Assembly (NCBI GenBank): GCA_937901085.1
Contig: CALCHQ010000049.1
Span: 1-6,734, forward strand
Source of the DNA: an uncultured Verrucomicrobiales bacterium
GTDB taxonomy: Bacteria; Verrucomicrobiota; Verrucomicrobiia; Verrucomicrobiales; Akkermansiaceae
DNA: 6,734 bases
Reading direction: 5' to 3'
The notes under the pieces were generated by a model. The model was not told where the DNA came from. It saw nothing but the letters and a program-made list of their open reading frames with translations, and made no database searches. Both the position numbers and the translations under genes were made by a program. Every line of letters starts with the position of its first letter. The first letter of the stretch is position 1. Below are positions 4,399 through 6,734 of this stretch, one piece after another.

Positions 4399-5646
4399 TC
4401 AAGGCTTGTCTGCCTTATGTCCGAGTTCGGCGGCGGTTTTGGCTCCGGCCAGGCGCAGCAGGTGCGCTACGCTGACATCGGTATTGCGGGTAGAGTTGGG
4501 AGACCTGGGTTCCTTCTTGGATTTACCCTTCTTCCTTGGGCCGTACATCAGGGTGTCGAGCCGTTTGAATTCCTCCTCGTATGTGGTGGCCGATTCATCC
4601 ACGGCTCCGGGGGAAGCCAGGGCTTCATCCAGTACCGTTTTCCCTTTCCATATGTAGTTCAGGTCTGCCTTCCCCTTAATCAGGGCATCGATGGTATAAA
4701 TCCACTTGTTGCGGACGGCCATGCCGAGTGCCCGGTCTCCTGTGGCCCAGCTCCGGATACGTTGGACAATCATGTACCGCGGTTCCAGTTCAGCATCGGG
4801 GTCAAGCCCCTGTTTGATGAGGTAGGTAATCGCTTTGGCTCCGTCTGCACAGGCGCAGTCGATGAGCCGGGTGGAACTCCAGTTGGAGCGTATGTGCAGG
4901 TTGAGCCCCCGGCTGAGCAGATAGTCGAGCATTTTTCTGGCTTCTTTCTCGTCGCCATGGTCCAGTTCCTGGAAGGCCAGGTGAGCCAGGAAATTACCAT
5001 GCCGGTTGATGCAACAGCCATGTGCAATGAATAAGTCAAGGGTTTTCAAATCATGCATCCGGCTGACCATCTGGAACGGGTTGAGCGTCATGCCGCTGGC
5101 TCCGAGGGGGCGGTCAATGTCCTCGATGTTGACGTTGGCGCGCGGGTCCGCCCCCTTTTTCAGGTAGCGTTTGACAACGGCCGGTTTGTATTTCTCTACC
5201 TGGACATATCCCCCCGCCGCGGGAATGGTCTTGATGCCTTTGGGCACGGCTTCCGGTTTGTAGACATTGCCCATCGTGCCGCGCGTCGTCAGATGCAGGT
5301 AGGTGCAGAGGTCGTGCGTGGCCTGCTGGTCGTACCCCTGCGCCCGTTTGATACGCTTGACTTTGCGGTCTGCGTGGCCTTCCAGTTTCCACAGTTTTTC
5401 ATTGGCGCTGTCGTTCCCCAGCTCGCTTGCGAGGCTGTACCACCGGATGGCTTCATCCTTGTCCTGCGTGACGCCGTTACCTTGGGCGTAGATGTCGCCC
5501 AGGGTCTCCATGGCCTTGCTGTCACTTTTATGCGCCTGCACGAGCAAGGCTTCTGTCTCCTGGTTGACGTTGGTGTACGCCGCCAGGGCAGATGGCACCG
5601 ACAGGAAGAGCCAGACAGCAGCGGAGAGAGAGAAAAGCCGTTTCAT
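4399..5646 (-). CDS. Exported Sel1-repeat/ankyrin-repeat protein
   Basis: 415 residues from the ATG at 5646. I chose this over an upstream GTG because it gives a clear signal peptide: positive MKR, a hydrophobic core to about residue 20, and an ALAA site for cleavage near 22-23. A Sel1-type repeat follows at about 43-80 (AMETLGDIYAQGNGVTQDKDEA, split here as two halves around G56, ending WYSLASELGN). After it come ankyrin-like units at about 152-170, 198-222, 235-255, 258-286, 308-342 and a last one at 392-408 (HLLRLAGAKTAAEL). A lysine-rich linker is at 371-379. Both repeat types bind other proteins, so this is probably a periplasmic or surface scaffold; the partner is unknown. It begins 17 nt after the phosphorylase stop and is likely in the same transcript, without a Shine-Dalgarno site. 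Confidence 0.85.
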   Translation of the reverse strand: MKRLFSLSAAVWLFLSVPSALAAYTNVNQETEALLVQAHKSDSKAMETLGDIYAQGNGVTQDKDEAIRWYSLASELGNDSANEKLWKLEGHADRKVKRIKRAQGYDQQATHDLCTYLHLTTRGTMGNVYKPEAVPKGIKTIPAAGGYVQVEKYKPAVVKRYLKKGADPRANVNIEDIDRPLGASGMTLNPFQMVSRMHDLKTLDLFIAHGCCINRHGNFLAHLAFQELDHGDEKEARKMLDYLLSRGLNLHIRSNWSSTRLIDCACADGAKAITYLIKQGLDPDAELEPRYMIVQRIRSWATGDRALGMAVRNKWIYTIDALIKGKADLNYIWKGKTVLDEALASPGAVDESATTYEEEFKRLDTLMYGPRKKGKSKKEPRSPNSTRNTDVSVAHLLRLAGAKTAAELGHKADKP

Positions 5647-5663
5647 ACAAGCAGGGGAAGAAC

Positions 5664-6734
5664 TCAGCAGTTGTACATTTTCGTGTAGTACTCGTCTGCC
5701 ATGCGGTCGGAGTCGAAGGCGGGGCAGATATCGTGCAGACCATTGAAAACGAGATCCATCCACTTGTCTCGGTCGTCGTAGTACAGGGGGAGAACCTTGC
5801 TTTCCAGAATGCTGTAGAAATGGTCGCGGTCGGAGCGGTCGCGGGCTTCGGGAGCAAGTCCCTCCCTGGCTTCAGGAATGATGAAGCAGTTCTCGCCGTC
5901 GCGCGCAAATTCGCGTACCCAGCCATCGTTGGTCGAGATGGAGATGGAACCGTTCATTGTGGCGCTCATGCCGGAGGTGCCGGAGGCTTCACGCGTGACC
6001 ACCGGGTTGTTGAGCCAGAGGTCGGAGCCGTTCTTGAGCAGGCGGCTGAGTCCCAGCTCATAGCCTGTAAGTACGGCGCAGCGGGGGTATTTCTTGCTCA
6101 GTTCATTGAGTTTGTTGAAGATATCGACTGCGGTGAAATCGGTGGGGTAGGGCTTGCCTGCCCATATCATCTGCACCGGGCGGTTGGTGCGCTGCAACAT
6201 GCGCTCGAACATGACCGGGTTTTCGGTGATGAGACCGGGGCGCTTGTATGCAGCAAAGCGGCGGGCCCAGACGATGGTGAGGGTGTCCTGGTCGAAGAGG
6301 TGGCCGGTCTGTTCACCCACGACGCGGAATAATTCCTTCTTGAGCGCCCGCTTGCGGTGAATGAAAGCTTTCTTGTCGCGCATGGCGTAGGCCTCTGCCA
6401 GCTCCGGGTCTTGCCAGTAGTCGCGGTTCTGTGCGTTGGTGACGTGGGTGATGGGGCAGATATCGCTGTATCCCTGCCACATCTGCCGCGAGACTTCGCC
6501 GTGCAGCGCCGACACGCCATTGGCCATGTGGGAGAGACGCAGGGCGGCCAGCGTGTAGTTGAAGGTCTGCTCGCCGGGGTCGAGCTTGAGCATGGCGCGT
6601 ACCTGCTCCAGGGAAAGACCGTCGAAGAAGGAGAAGTTGGCCATGAGGTTGATATCCATCTTCTCATTGCCGGCTTCTTCCGGGGTGTGGGTTGTGAACA
6701 CAAAGCGCTTGCGTACTTCGTCCACATTGCCGCC
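5664..6734 (-). CDS. glgP: Alpha-glucan (glycogen) phosphorylase, short type, N-terminus outside window
   Basis: The C-terminal 356 residues of a GT35 alpha-glucan phosphorylase, an enzyme that releases glucose 1-phosphate from glycogen or maltodextrin using phosphate. The frame stays open to the window edge, so the gene is cut at its 5' end. Visible family motifs, in order: FVFTTHTPEEAGNE, SHMANGVSALHGEVSR, ITHVTNAQNRDYW, IVWARRFAAYKRPGLI (with the active-site Arg and Lys of the RxxxYKR region), LWLNNPVVTREASGTSGM and the DGW segment. Matching is to the short family (TIGR02094-like), not the muscle/E. coli type. The striking difference is at the pyridoxal-phosphate site: GTSGMK of typical members reads GTSGMS here, with serine encoded at 5964-5966. 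The protein may therefore be inactive, work differently, or belong to a clade sharing this change. The ankyrin gene follows directly. Confidence 0.88.
   Translation of the reverse strand, partial: GGNVDEVRKRFVFTTHTPEEAGNEKMDINLMANFSFFDGLSLEQVRAMLKLDPGEQTFNYTLAALRLSHMANGVSALHGEVSRQMWQGYSDICPITHVTNAQNRDYWQDPELAEAYAMRDKKAFIHRKRALKKELFRVVGEQTGHLFDQDTLTIVWARRFAAYKRPGLITENPVMFERMLQRTNRPVQMIWAGKPYPTDFTAVDIFNKLNELSKKYPRCAVLTGYELGLSRLLKNGSDLWLNNPVVTREASGTSGMSATMNGSISISTNDGWVREFARDGENCFIIPEAREGLAPEARDRSDRDHFYSILESKVLPLYYDDRDKWMDLVFNGLHDICPAFDSDRMADEYYTKMYNC

Noticed and set aside
5647..5763. N-terminal extension of the ankyrin protein to an upstream start at 5763
   Set aside because: It would overlap the end of the phosphorylase gene and bury the clear signal peptide 39 residues inside the protein.
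5592..6332. 246-codon open frame on the plus strand opposite the phosphorylase gene
   Set aside because: Antisense shadow of a conserved enzyme; no motif and no upstream signals.

Overview
The window holds eight protein genes, the 3' part of a tRNA gene and several regulatory sites. Nothing in it looks like a phage, plasmid, insertion sequence or CRISPR array. It reads as an ordinary chromosomal housekeeping region of a GC-rich bacterium. Four of the five minus-strand genes have a visible start and none has a clear Shine-Dalgarno sequence. Visible promoters have -35/-10 spacing of the sigma-70 type, not the Bacteroidota type. An exported ankyrin/Sel1 protein lies beside a short-type glucan phosphorylase. 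This mix would fit a Verrucomicrobiota (Akkermansia-like) gut bacterium, but that is only a guess from style; no taxonomic marker was tested.

Layout: (1) 1-98, the 3' part of tRNA-Glu(CTC) and a hairpin terminator. (2) 110-595 (+), a GNAT N-acetyltransferase of the phosphinothricin/methionine-sulfoximine type. (3) 600-2571 (-), read right to left: a MarR regulator, a YbjN-domain protein and the enoyl-ACP reductase FabI, closed by a clear intrinsic terminator. The regulator and the ybjN-like gene each have a well-spaced promoter, and both promoters carry repeats in the right place for operators. (4) 2565-4344 (+), pyrE preceded by a leader with competing stem-loops, then a NagZ-like family 3 glycosidase 3 nt downstream. 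(5) 4358-4390, a large hairpin between convergent genes. (6) 4399-6734 (-), an alpha-glucan phosphorylase whose N-terminus lies outside the window, followed 17 nt later by an exported Sel1/ankyrin protein.

How the parts may work together: the MarR-ybjN-fabI order suggests a locally regulated fatty-acid synthesis unit, with some similarity in principle to the MarR-type FabT of streptococci. pyrE and the glycosidase are probably cotranscribed and serve pyrimidine synthesis and peptidoglycan recycling. The phosphorylase serves glycogen turnover.

The observations most worth a second look are: a serine where glycogen phosphorylases carry the pyridoxal-phosphate lysine; a perfect 16-bp palindrome filling the marR promoter spacer; and a pyrE leader in which an anti-Shine-Dalgarno segment can pair with either of two identical GCAGAGGG copies.
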